From: Ceratodon purpureus
Taxonomy: Eukaryota > Streptophyta > Bryopsida > Pseudoditrichales > Ditrichaceae
Direction of reading: 5' to 3'
Assembly (NCBI GenBank): GCA_014871385.1
Contig: CM026421.1
Span: forward strand, 15,064,548 to 15,128,547
Length of the DNA stretch: 64,000 nt
Below, piece after piece: positions 1 through 9,711 of the stretch. The position numbers were made by a program, and so were the translations under genes. The notes below the pieces were generated by a model. The model was not told where the DNA came from. It did not search any database and saw nothing but the letters and a program-made list of their open reading frames with translations. Position 1 is the first letter of the stretch; each line of letters starts with the position of its first letter.

Positions 1-299
1 ATTGGCTGTGAGGAACTCAAAAAAACGCATTTTCTCTTCCCTACTCCTTCTACACCATATCTTGTGTAAATCAAAGTGTAGACACTTAATAGTAATTTTT
101 TGGATTACTTTGCTTCTATGAAATTACTATTAGAGGAATTTGAGGTTAAGGCTATATAAACTTTATAAGTACCATATAGGAGAAACAGACAAATTACAAA
201 AAGAATGAGAGGAAAAAATTGACTGTACTACATTTACTCAAATAAATGTAAATATTTTGAAGGCCAAAACAATTTAGATAACGTGAAATAAAAAACTTA

Positions 300-1231
300 C
301 ATTATCAAGCCTTCACCGACAAAGTTCATCATGATACCTTCGGAACATGTAACATTTGTCACACACATGTATTTGGAACCGCATGACCCGCAATAGTAAA
401 TCGGCCTCTTTCCGGTGTTAGTTTTGACATTGTTGCATACCACGCAATGATTTCTCTTTCTTGAGTATATAGGAAAACATAAATCTTTATCTCAAAGGAT
501 AGCTATAATGTCCTTGCATTTGCATCCATTCTAATTTCGTAACAAAGCCTCACACAATTATGTTCTAAACTGTAAATCCGTCGTAGGTTTACGAAACGGA
601 GTAACAAACTTACATTTGTCAATGTATACCAAAAACATATTCACCACGGTCTTGTCTGGTTAAAAAAAAACAAATCGGATGCCACCACTTGTGCGATCGG
701 TTTTTGGATGCAATATGAGACTTGAAGTTGGTCTGCTCCATCAACTCTTTGCATGTGAGTTATGTACTTTAAGTGCATGGGTGATGTGGGAATGTTGTCA
801 CAAGTTGTTCCATATCGACACGGTACGGTTTGGATAGGCAAACATGGAGTTGTAGTCAGTTAGGCATGAGCTCATAGAAGAAATATTGATTTTTGTCTTT
901 CCATACCACCATTGAAATTGACCGCGATGCATGCATTCTCCAATTTATCCACCTTTGTTCATTCTTCATATAAACCTTGGTGTTTTGAAACACATTAGGC
1001 AAATTTATGCGATTAGATCACATAATTTTCGTTGCATAAATCACTAGACTTAACAAGTTCTTGAAAAGTTCGATACTTGTAAATAAAGTTGTCCATGGCA
1101 TGTCCGTTTCCGCATATATTGCTTGTAAGATCTAATACTACTTTGTGTGCTAATTTCAGCTCACCTTTAGCAACCTGAGGCCCTCTTTCTTGCAAACATT
1201 TAGTCAAATCCATAAATTGGAAACTTCTCAT
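300..1231 (-). pseudogene. piggyBac-like transposase relic (DDE_Tnp_1_7 plus C-terminal Cys-rich domain)
   Basis: Read on the minus strand, collinear pieces of a piggyBac-family (PGBD) transposase appear in order but in shifting frames with stops. A KVVLDL...GHAMDNF stretch (1144-1085) matches the block carrying the second catalytic Asp. VWKDKNQYFF follows near 930-880. VDGADQL (about 745-725) matches the block of the third catalytic Asp. HKWWH (about 694-680) and VVNMFLVYI (about 650-620) follow. A Cys-rich tail with repeated C-x2-C pairs (about 475-300) matches the terminal zinc-binding domain. The first catalytic Asp block was not found upstream. The family performs cut-and-paste transposition at TTAA. 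Frameshifts and stops show that this copy is dead. The assignment rests on remembered family motifs. Confidence 0.72.
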
Positions 1232-1835
1232 GATGCTAAAGATAATAAAACAATGAAAAATTAAATTCTATTTATGCCAATACAATTTGATATTTAGTTA
1301 ACACTTCATTTCCATACACAACCAAATTGCCATCATAAAAGCTTTCAATTCTTGCACTATAAATTTCCTTCCATTCTTCACCTCCCATAGTATTCCCCTA
1401 TCCATCAACCTCCGTTGCATAGGGGTTTGTTTCTCTCACAATGTCCCATAGTACCATAACCAAGGGTCAGCTTCGACACCCCTTAGTTGAATAATTAATT
1501 CATTTCAAAATTTAATGTCCGACAGTAAAAAAAGTAATTTTTTGAATTTCAATTTTTTTGAAAATATAATTAATTGGAAGTTCGACTTTCATCTAGAATT
1601 GATAAATTTCATCAAATGTTTGTTATTTTGTCATCTTCATTTGAAAGTGACAGCCGCCCTTTCAATTAACTTACTCTAAGCATTCATTTTGCTTTGCTTA
1701 ACCAACCCAAATTTCAGTGTTTTTCATGGAGTTTGCTTGTGCAAGTGGTTGTTTGTCGACATTCTTTTGTGAGCTTTACAATACTGTAAGTATTTAAATT
1801 TGTAAGAGTTTGTTAATTGTAGGGCTTTGATTTGA
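1232..1835. other. AT-rich spacer, no gene seen
   Basis: AT-rich DNA between the piggyBac relic and the next ORF. The N-terminal part of the transposase should lie here on the minus strand, but I could not recognise it. No repeat or promoter motif stood out. Confidence 0.4.
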
Positions 1836-2414
1836 ATGATTGATAGTATGGCTAAGCAACAGCTTTTGAGCAATATGTTCACCACTATAGACAAAGAAGA
1901 AATGGAAGATAGGGTTGAGCGTAACTTCGCACAGATGCATGTGAAGATGGACTTGGAGCAATCTATGAAGGTAGAAGTTCAAAAGCGAATAATGGGTAAG
2001 CCCAAGATGCAAATTGAAGTTGTGCTACTTCCAATCGAAGAAGACAAACCAAAGGCAACACCAAGAATCACAAAGGTTAGGGGGCCATATACAAACTGGT
2101 TTGTTCCATCTCTTTGGGGTCCTATCTATGCAGTTGTCAATCTTCATAAAAGTCTTAGTTCTGCTCTAAGGTACTTGCAAGTGAAGTATAAATTACCAGG
2201 TTATAACAAGAGTGTTTATGACAATTTGACTAGAGGTTCTTTGGAAGAGTGGTTCACTTTAACATGAGAACTAAAAGATGGCACAAAACAAGCAATCTTC
2301 ATAGAAACAGCAGCTTATACATGTGGTGCTCAACATTCATATGTTTTGTCTAAACATCATGACTTAAAAGAGGAGATTATTAGTTTGCAAAAGGCACATC
2401 GTAGGAAGTCTTGA
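1836..2414 (+). pseudogene. unclassified ORF interrupted by one in-frame TGA
   Basis: An ATG-initiated frame runs 143 codons to a TGA at 2265-2267, then stays open in the same frame for another 48 codons (ELKDGTKQAIF...HHDLKEEIISLQ...RRKS) to a TGA at 2412-2414. The natural reading is one product of about 191 residues broken by a single stop. It has a charged N-terminal helix-like region rich in E, K and M, a central GPYTNWFVPSLWGP stretch and a YDNLTRGSLEEWF segment that resembles the DNA-binding start of some transposases. I do not recognise the family. Its place between transposon relics suggests a mobile-element origin. Read-through, an unseen intron, or a moderately old pseudogene are all possible. 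Confidence 0.4.
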
Positions 2415-3791
2415 ATAAAGAGCTTTTCATGTGTGCCTCCACACATTAAAAATCCTAGGAAGTCTTATCAATGAAGATATGAACAACAATTTCATGAATG
2501 TGTCATGTTTCTCACCTCCTTCTTTCTCCGTGATGTACCACTCTTTCTTGGCATCTCTACTATGCTAACAAGTTGAAGAAAGGGAAATGAACTCAAATTG
2601 CAAATGTGGGAGGCAAAACTTGTCAATCCATAAAATTGTTGCGGGTGAGGAGAGTTGAAGTTATGGAGAGTAGTTATAATAATGTGATTAGTCAATAGAC
2701 ATTGTTGTAAAGCATCTTCATTCCTTTTAGTGGCTAAAAGTAGTATTAGAGAATCAATTTGGTATAAATTAGAATCTATTCTACACTAATGTCACCTTTG
2801 AAGAGGATCATTTTTTTTTAGATTTGTTGTACTTGGCATGTAAGAGAAGGACGTTGGATTGTATAGGATATCCCTCCCTTGGTTTAATGTTGAGCCAACG
2901 CCTATTTCTTGAAATATTTTTTGGACCACAAAAAAATGCACGCAGACGCTATTGCTACAAACAAAGGTTGATCACATACAAGCTGCGACTATGCTGCTTG
3001 AATACGGCAGTAGCCATGGTCACGATTCGACCATCGCTTCTCCCACTTCCTGGCTTTGCTGGCGCAGCTAAGCTTCCACTTCCACAGCTGCGCCAGCTAA
3101 ACTACCTTACTTTAACCGCACTATCAAGTGACGGGGCATACCCCCCTTCCGAGCCTCAATTCCCTGATCCCTCTCTCTAGCCCGACCCCGCCGCCCATAC
3201 CTGCCATGTCCGGTCGACGGGCCCCCCTTGCCCTTTCTGACACATCTAGTGCAGATTTCTAGAGCCCTTGCAGACCCTACCTTCACTCCCCTCCAAATAC
3301 AAACTTTCCCACTATCCCATACTCAAAGGAAGGAATTAAGGGCATAGCCCCACAAAAAATTCAACACCGCCCTTCCCTCTGATTAATAGTTGGAGCTGCT
3401 CCAGCTGCCCAAGGAGCAACGTTTGACATTCCGGGCTTCATAACTTTTGATCTCAACGTCCAATTTTTTGTTTTTAAAAACCCACACGAAGCCCTTAAAA
3501 GTCCTATTTTCATTTAAATTGAGGTCACATGTATATGCCCAACTTCTAAAAAAGCCCAAATGTGGAAGATTGTCCTTTAGGGATTAATGCGACACTCTCA
3601 TACTTCTGCCGTAAACATGTAAAGTTAAGCTCACACTTTATTAATTTCTGCTTGAATAATCTTCAGGAACATAGTATAATACAAGGAACGGGAAGAAGTA
3701 AACATTTTGTCTCACATCCTATTTTGAGTTTGTGTCTTCATTGTTTTTAGTCCCGGCCATGTATCAATTTTCTTATAATTTTAGTAGACTG
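2415..3791. other. mixed-composition spacer with a GC-rich patch
   Basis: No gene recognised. The patch at about 2940-3330 is clearly GC-richer than its surroundings and contains a perfect 12-bp inverted repeat, listed separately. A 118-codon open frame at 2824-3180 crosses the patch but has low-complexity Pro/Leu/Ser content and no family signature. Confidence 0.4.
3058..3097. repeat. GC-rich perfect inverted repeat (hairpin)
   Basis: Arms GCTGGCGCAGCT (3058-3069) and AGCTGCGCCAGC (3086-3097) are exact reverse complements around a 16-nt spacer. CTAA overlaps the right end, but the loop is too long for a standard Helitron 3' hairpin. Function unknown. Confidence 0.55.
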
Positions 3792-4133
3792 GAAACATGC
3801 GAACCAACTTTCGCGGTTTTATTTAGAACCTATCGCAATAGCCTGTATGGCCGTTAGAATCAACAAGTATGTGATGGCTCAACAATTTGAAGGCTAAAGA
3901 CTCACATAAAGGCAAGGAAGAACCGCTATAACCATACCAAATAAAATGGTTCGGTTCCAACAGAGTTTCGACAGAATTCTGTTGATGCTACTTGTTGATT
4001 AAGAACTCTTGATTTGGGATAATTTGAATACAAATTTTTTAATTGAGGCGTTGGTTTACTGTATAAGTCATATTAATAATAAAAATAATATCCATTAGTA
4101 ATTCTACTCCTTACATCTCGAGCCTAGCCACCC
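3792..4133 (+). repeat. dispersed direct repeat, copy 1 (uninterrupted)
   Basis: This block is a diverged direct copy of 7583-8183. Shared landmarks in order are a TTTTATTTA...GCAATAGC start, a GTATGTGATGGCTCAACAA core, CTCACATAAAGGC, GGAAGAACCGCTAT, TTCTGTTGATGC and a CTAGCCACC end. It lacks the 254-bp insertion of copy 2, so it serves as the empty-site reference. The two copies bracket the Helitron relic. They could be ends of one larger element or copies of an unrelated family. Confidence 0.65.
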
Positions 4134-5250
4134 ATACAATATGTAATTTCATCAAAAATAAAAACAAACCAATTTTTAGACCATTGACTGACCAAGTAAA
4201 AATTAATTCAGATACAATAAACAAAAATAAAAAATAGTTGTGTATACCAAATAAACTGCTATCATATATTGAGATTCTTAATATAGAGATGCAAAACAAA
4301 AAGAAAAGAAAACAATATGCCTAAGAAAAGATCACCAAATTATTACCTCCATCAATTATAAATACAAAAATCATTCATAATGCTAATCAATATTCATTAC
4401 CAATTGTGAATCTAAATAAGGAGATAATCAATTAATAAAACAAAGAGAAAGATATGCAAAACAAAAGGGATTGAGCATCTTGAATACATCATAATCTATA
4501 GTAAATACAAATTTTTCATACGCACATATACCTCAAACTAACCAACACCATTCTTTTATCAAATCCCAAGATGTACACAATACAAATAATTATAAAGCAT
4601 GTCATATTGAGGTTGATATAGAATCAAACATTGAAGAACGAATGTTAACAAAAAAGCAACAAACCACCCGTGTAATAAAATTTCATCAAAAATAAAAATA
4701 AATCAATTTTTAGACCATTAGCTGACCAAGTAAAAATCAATTCAAATACAATAAAAAAAGACCGTAGAACTAGATAAAAATTACTTTAAAACCTCAAAAT
4801 GATTAATGTAAAACAAAGAATTCTATTTGCTTCACAAAAACACATGAAAGACTCTCAAATGATTAATGGTAAACGAAGAGAGCTTTATAAATACCAAGAT
4901 ATATTGAAAAGTATAAAAATCTACAAAAATTGTAGGCACACATATTTATTATGAAAAAATATAAACATTCATAAACATGATTTTTCTCTAGAAATTACCT
5001 TTGAAAACAATGTACATTGCTTTCAACAATATAATGAGTATATGACAAATAAATCTTTTACTTCATTAAATTGTGCAGTATGTAATCAAATGACAAAATT
5101 ATACAAAACTCCTTAAAATGTACGATATTAAAGATATTAATGATAAATTTCCCACATATGAACATTGTTAACATTTAATCCAAACTACCACCAAGTCAAG
5201 TATACCCCAATAACTTTTTAATCATATCCACCACATACATATAAACATAA
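4134..5250. other. AT-rich spacer
   Basis: Very AT-rich sequence with local re-use of phrases: for example a TTTTAGACCATT...GACCAAGTAAAAAT segment occurs near 4173 and again near 4709. No coding frame of note. It may be the degraded 5' part of the Helitron-related element that starts to be readable at 5251. Confidence 0.4.
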
Positions 5251-7250
5251 ATGGATTGTTGCTTTCTAAAAAAGGAATTTCAAACAAAAGACAATACCCT
5301 ATTTATGTGTAAGGCATGTCAATTTGCATTACATGCCAAACGGATGCCTAAATTTGTTCTTGCTAATGGCTTGTGGATAGGAGAAGTAGATAATTTGCTA
5401 CCTTTTACTGACAATAGTAGAACAATCACTTATTTCTAGATACTGGTGTCATGCAATACTTACAAAATTATATTACATTATAGATAGAAATGGACAATAT
5501 GCTCTGAAAGGAAACTTGATGAGTTTTGCTCCAGATCCAATTAGTGCATACAAATTAATCACTACTATATCACTGTCATTGGATTTGTTATCTGATTCAA
5601 TTGCTGCCCATTTTATAGGGGCCACTCATCCACCGATAAACGTCATAAAAGCATGTGATTTATTATATGCTCGTAGGGGTGTAGTGTCAGCTTGGATTAC
5701 ATGGCTTCAAATACATCATATCGGATACAAGGACATAACAATAGATACTTAAGCATCAAATACGCTACCAGTCAATGATATACCAGTCAATCTATATTTA
5801 AGTCTACAAACATTGGTTTAACCAATGCTAAACATCGTACCAACATAATTGATTTCCATAATGTATCAATGAAAGTATTTACTAACATATCTAATCTAGT
5901 AATAAAAACCTCAAGACTCATTGACTTTGACGGCATAGATATTGATGCCAATGAAATGATGCAAAATGCTATACAAAATATCCAAAATAACTTATACATG
6001 TCTTATACTTACGGATCAAGTGTGGTTAACGAATACAACAACAATGACCTTATTGCTAGTATGTTTCCGAATCATTTTCTATATGGCATAGGAGTACCTG
6101 AAATCAATAATCGTTCTATAAAAATCACTTTACAAACAAACGTATGTTATCTACTAAATCTTGATGATAAAATACACGAATTTGGAAAACATCATTTATT
6201 TCCATTCTTCATGTTCAATATAATACAATGGTGACGAATATATCTTCGCTGGTTTTAAAATCATTGTATCAAAAACCTTATTTATTTCAGAGGCTACACT
6301 GTTGAATAAAATGGAATCTATAAATTTCAACACGTTAATTGAGAACCCATTGGTATATACAAATAATAAGGAAATACCAAATTTGTTACAAAATATTAAA
6401 GCATCGATTAGGTGTCCCAAGTATATTTTGTACGATTAATCCAGCTGCCATTCACCATCCCGTTAGTATGTTTATATAGTGGAGAAAATATAAACTTAGA
6501 TATTAATTTTGATTCCAATATACCTAATTAAAATAGAAGACACTATATTGCGACAACAAATCCAAAAGCTCAAGCCATTTTGTGCAAACCATTGTAAATG
6601 CCACATTCCAATAACTACTTTGTACAATAGAAAAAAATAGACAAACAAATAAAGACATATTCAGAGTACTTGGTAACGTGATTGCACACTATGGTTGTTA
6701 TGAATTGGTCAAAAATAAAAGCTTCCACATACACTCTACTATGGTTTGCAAATGCACTTGATCCAAATGAATTGACTTTGGACTACAAACTGATCCAATC
6801 TTTTATGCATTTTCTAACAAATATTTGAACAACACCATTATAAAGACACTACATCATTTAAAAGGACAATCAATAACAAACACAATGAAAAAAAACTAAA
6901 CGATGAAGATAATCATTTAAATATCATCAATGAAAACATACATCCTTGCATCACATGAGCTCCAAATACAAATTAGCCAAATTTCTTAAACAATTTCAAA
7001 AATGATGTGATACAAGTAATGAATGTATGCAATACACGATTGTAACCCAACATTATATAAAGGATAAAGATGCACAAACAAAACTATGTGGATACGGATA
7101 TCATGCCCCATTAATTTCAAAAATATACTTCAATCCAGAAACAAGTTTATTACATATCAAACAAAGAGACAAGTGGCTAAACAATCCAAATCCATGGATA
7201 CTAAGTGCATGTAGATGCAACCACGACATTAAGTTTATAGACGCTTCATT
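5251..7250 (+). pseudogene. Helitron Rep region relic (truncated, helicase missing)
   Basis: Collinear fragments of a Helitron protein occur on the plus strand across several frames with stops. KFVLANGLWIGEV (about 5350-5390) and a SFAPDP...LSDSIAAHFIG stretch (5516-5630) resemble the DUF6570-type segment before Rep. NEYNNNDLI...FLYGIG and FNIIQ (about 6030-6230) match Helitron_like_N. A YYGC-like AHYGCYE precedes FHIHS (6723-6734), the HUH metal-binding motif, after which LLWFANALDPNEL continues in another frame. ACRCNHDIKFI (near 7208-7235) matches the conserved end of the Rep region. No Pif1-type helicase follows. Intact Helitrons nick and replicate by rolling circle; this copy cannot. Confidence 0.78.
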
Positions 7251-7350
7251 TTATGACAACCACAGTTCCATTTCGTCACGACCACAATTCTATTTCGTCT
7301 TGTCACCAAGACTGTTTGGAGGACAGTTATAAACCACATTGAAGTAACCG

Positions 7351-7405
7351 TTAGATTAATATCATGAGGACCCACATCCGAGGAAAATTAGATTAATATC
7401 ATGAG
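7351..7405. repeat. 18-bp direct repeat inside the U2-like tail
   Basis: TTAGATTAATATCATGAG occurs at 7351-7368 and 7388-7405. The spacer GGACCCACATCCGAGGAAAA resembles part of U2 stem-loop IIa sequence, so the U2 fragment appears internally duplicated or shuffled at its 3' side. Confidence 0.65.
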
Positions 7406-7487
7406 AGACGATGTTCCTTGTATTAGGTATTAAACTGATAAGCACAGATACTACACTTCATCTTAGCCAAAAGGCCTAAAAAGGTAT
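7380..7487 (-). pseudogene. U2 snRNA-like fragment
   Basis: On the minus strand the sequence begins ATACCTT (5' end at 7487) and runs through GGCCTTTTGGCTAAGAT, GTGTAGTATCTGT (contains the branch-site pairing GTAGTA), TTATCAGTTTAATA and a GATATTAAT-type stretch near an Sm-like AATTTT. These are the 5' landmarks of plant U2 in order. Stem I differs from the usual TTTCTCGGCC, and the 3' half after about 110 nt is not recognisable: a 37-bp-offset repeat of TTAGATTAATATCATGAG takes its place. I see no plant snRNA upstream element or TATA box at the usual distance. It is probably a truncated retro- or DNA-copied pseudogene; spliceosomal function is unlikely. Confidence 0.72.
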
Positions 7488-7582
7488 GCTTCTCTCCCCA
7501 TCTCCTACGCATGTTATTCCTCTCCACCACTTTCTACCTCGATAAACGGTATGGGTTTAATGTTCCAAACACCCACTACTCA

Positions 7583-8183
7583 TGTGAATCAAACATGCGT
7601 ACAAGTATCGCAGTTTTATTTAAGAGTTATTGCAATAGCATCTATGGCTCGGGGAGGTCACTCTTTGTATCTTTTGAGTATCACGTGTGAACAAAGGGTA
7701 TTTAAAAGTACCCTAAAAATTAAAAATAATTCTTACTATAATACGTAATATTTCAAGAATATTCTCATTTTTATTCTTGTAATGAATTGTGAGCATCCTA
7801 TATTAATGTAAATCATTTATAAAAATTATCTTCAAAGATTTATTTGGACCCTATCTTTGTTCGCACGTTGTTACGTAATATTTGGAAGTGACCTCCCCGA
7901 GATCTATGGCCATTGGAATCAACGAGTATGTGATGGCTCAACAATTTGGGGGCCTAAAGCCTCACATAAAGGCTAGGAAGAACCGCTATCACTACAAGAA
8001 AAAAACATTCTCGTTCCAACATAATTCTGTTGATGCTATCTATTGATTAAGAACTTTTGATTCGGGATAATTCAAACACAAATTTCTTAATTGAGGTGTT
8101 GGTTTAAAGTACAAGTCATACTAGTAATATAATGATATCCATTAGTAATTCGGCTCTTCACATCTCGGGCCTAGCCACCTACA
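7583..8183 (+). repeat. dispersed direct repeat, copy 2 (split by an inverted-repeat element)
   Basis: Same orientation and landmark order as 3792-4133, but interrupted after GCAATAGC by the 254-bp element at 7648-7901. Without the insertion and one target copy, the two repeats are of similar length. Flanking similarity fades upstream of about 7583 and after CTAGCCACC near 8183. Confidence 0.65.
7640..7909. mobile_element. 254-bp nonautonomous inverted-repeat element (MITE) with 8-bp TSD
   Basis: The element spans 7648-7901. It starts CTCGGGGAGGTCACT and ends with the exact reverse complement AGTGACCTCCCCGAG. A second inward match (ACGTGTGAACAAAG on the left, ACGTGCGAACAAAG in the reverse-complemented right end) extends the imperfect terminal inverted repeat to roughly 50 bp. 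It is flanked by ATCTATGG at 7640-7647 and 7902-7909. The related site in copy 1 of the host repeat reads CTGTATGG once, without an insertion. An 8-bp duplication suggests hAT mobilisation. A 9-bp reading (ATCTATGGC) is possible and would point to Mutator-like elements. It has no coding capacity. Confidence 0.85.
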
Positions 8184-8339
8184 TATCAAGAACAAAGCCA
8201 CCTAGCCTAGCCTAGGCTCAAAGAGTTAGTCACCTACTTACCAAGCAAAAGGCGTGGTCAAAGAGATTGATTATAGGACCTCTCGAATCTCGTGTAGAAG
8301 CCATAGCGACTAAGCCACCACTTCTAACATAACAAAAAA

Positions 8340-8884
8340 GGAATACGTAATACTTTTATACATAGAATTACATTCCGTTTTTTAATTACTGTAATTAAAG
8401 TAATTATTGATATTTTTAATTATTAATTACAATAATTACTATAACTATAGTAATTAAAATTAAGATTATAATCATTATAAGTTGCATTTTACAATTATAT
8501 TTTTAAGGAATTAATTTCATTAATTATTATAAATTAATTACATTAATTATTATAAATTAATTTCATTAATTAAATATTTTAAATTAATTTCATTAATTAA
8601 TTATTATAAATTATATATTATAAATTAATTATTGTAATCAACTATTGTAAATTACAGAAATTACAATATGTACTATCATTTAATTTAAAATATAACAATT
8701 AATCATTATAATCATAGTATATACTATTATATAATTAAATCTAAAATATTTAATTATTTCAATTATGGTACTTGTAAGTATTTATTCAATTCAAATTAAT
8801 TGTTGTGAATTGGAGTAATTAAAATGAATACTGTAATTAATTATTATAAATTAAATATTGTATTTAAAATTACATTAATTATAG
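8340..8884. repeat. extremely AT-rich tract with degenerate ATTAATT repeats
   Basis: Almost pure A/T sequence built from variants of TTATAAATTAATTTCATTAA, quasi-tandem at about 8506-8620. It abuts the rearranged AP2 fragment. A similar tract lies on the other side of that fragment. Confidence 0.6.
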
Positions 8885-9103
8885 TAATCTTCAAAGTTAT
8901 CTCGTAATGGTTGGCTTCTACTCTTGGGTACACTTGAGAATTCTTCTTGTTTGACCTTCTTTGGAACATTATTGTTCAATCTACATTCTTCTACAGTGGA
9001 AGATGTAAATTGTTTTGGCAATTCCACCACTGCCATCTCAAAGTCACTTGGAAATCTCAAAGAATCTTGAGGATATGTGAGATTCATTCCAACATCAGAC
9101 AAA
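8885..9103 (-). pseudogene. AP2-gene fragment A: last-exon copy, inverted relative to fragment B
   Basis: The minus-strand translation ([20 protein letters not shown], then VVELPK and [11 protein letters not shown]) is a close copy of the last exon of the AP2/WRI1-like gene at 36477-36924. The match ends at about 9103, where it meets fragment B head-on. The 5' part of that exon and its real end are missing, so it cannot encode the full C terminus. Confidence 0.88.
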
Positions 9104-9711
9104 TGTTTGCACCTTTAACATTACACCCAAGAACTAAAGGAAATGGAACAAATATCAAAAGAAGAATATCTTACTACACTCAGAAGGTTAGTAACAAAGA
9201 TATTTTGATTGAATTGTGAAACAATACGATCATTTGCACATGAAATCCTCATTTATATAACCATAAAACGTATTGACAAAGCATGTTTTATTTAGAAGTC
9301 TATGATGGTGAAGACATTTCAAGTGACTATGAAGATGTCATGGTTCATTTGATTTTTATTCTTATTACTTTACATATTGATTAATCTAGGAAGAGCAACG
9401 GGTTTTCAAGAGGAGTGTGACGTGTCCAAATATAGAGGTGTTGCAAGGTAACAACTTAACATTCCTATAGTCTTTACATTTACCTACTTTGTTAAGAAAG
9501 GCTTCAATTTCTCCTCTTCTATATATCTCATGCTATTTTTTATGTTAAAGAATTCGAACAATCAATCTAAACATTCTAAAAACTGTGGATTATTTAGGCA
9601 TCATCACAATGGGCCTTGGGAGGCACACATTGGCCATGTGGAAGGAAATAAATACCTATACCTGGGAACCTTTGGTAAGTTCATTTTAAAAAAAACAACC
9701 ATTTTTTTTTA
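9104..9711 (+). pseudogene. AP2-gene fragment B: copies of exons 4-6 with introns
   Basis: The plus strand carries in order a copy of exon 4 ([11 protein letters not shown] region, about 9113-9187), its intron, a copy of exon 5 (KSNGFSRG...YRGVAR, about 9393-9442), intron, and a copy of exon 6 (HHHNGPWEAHIGHVEGNKYL, about 9600-9674), plus the start of intron 6. Introns are retained, so this is a DNA-level copy. Decay is plain: the second codon of exon 4 is TAA where the source has GAA, exon 5 has a net +5 bp indel before YRGVAR, and exon 6 changes GRWEARIGR to GPWEAHIGH. Similarity stops at about 9711 where AT-rich repeats begin. The source gene is the AP2 gene at 36477-39608. Confidence 0.9.

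Noticed and set aside
3058-3100. Helitron 3' end (hairpin followed by CTAA)
   Set aside because: The loop is 16 nt and CTAA overlaps the arm, unlike the usual short-loop hairpin about 10 nt before CTRR. It also lies upstream of the Rep relic.
2824-3180. 118-codon frame over the GC-rich patch
   Set aside because: Low-complexity Pro/Leu/Ser sequence crossing an inverted repeat. No start context or family support.
8200-8340. tRNA-like CTCGAATCTC stretch in GC-richer sequence near 8280
   Set aside because: No acceptor stem, D-arm or anticodon stem can be paired around it.
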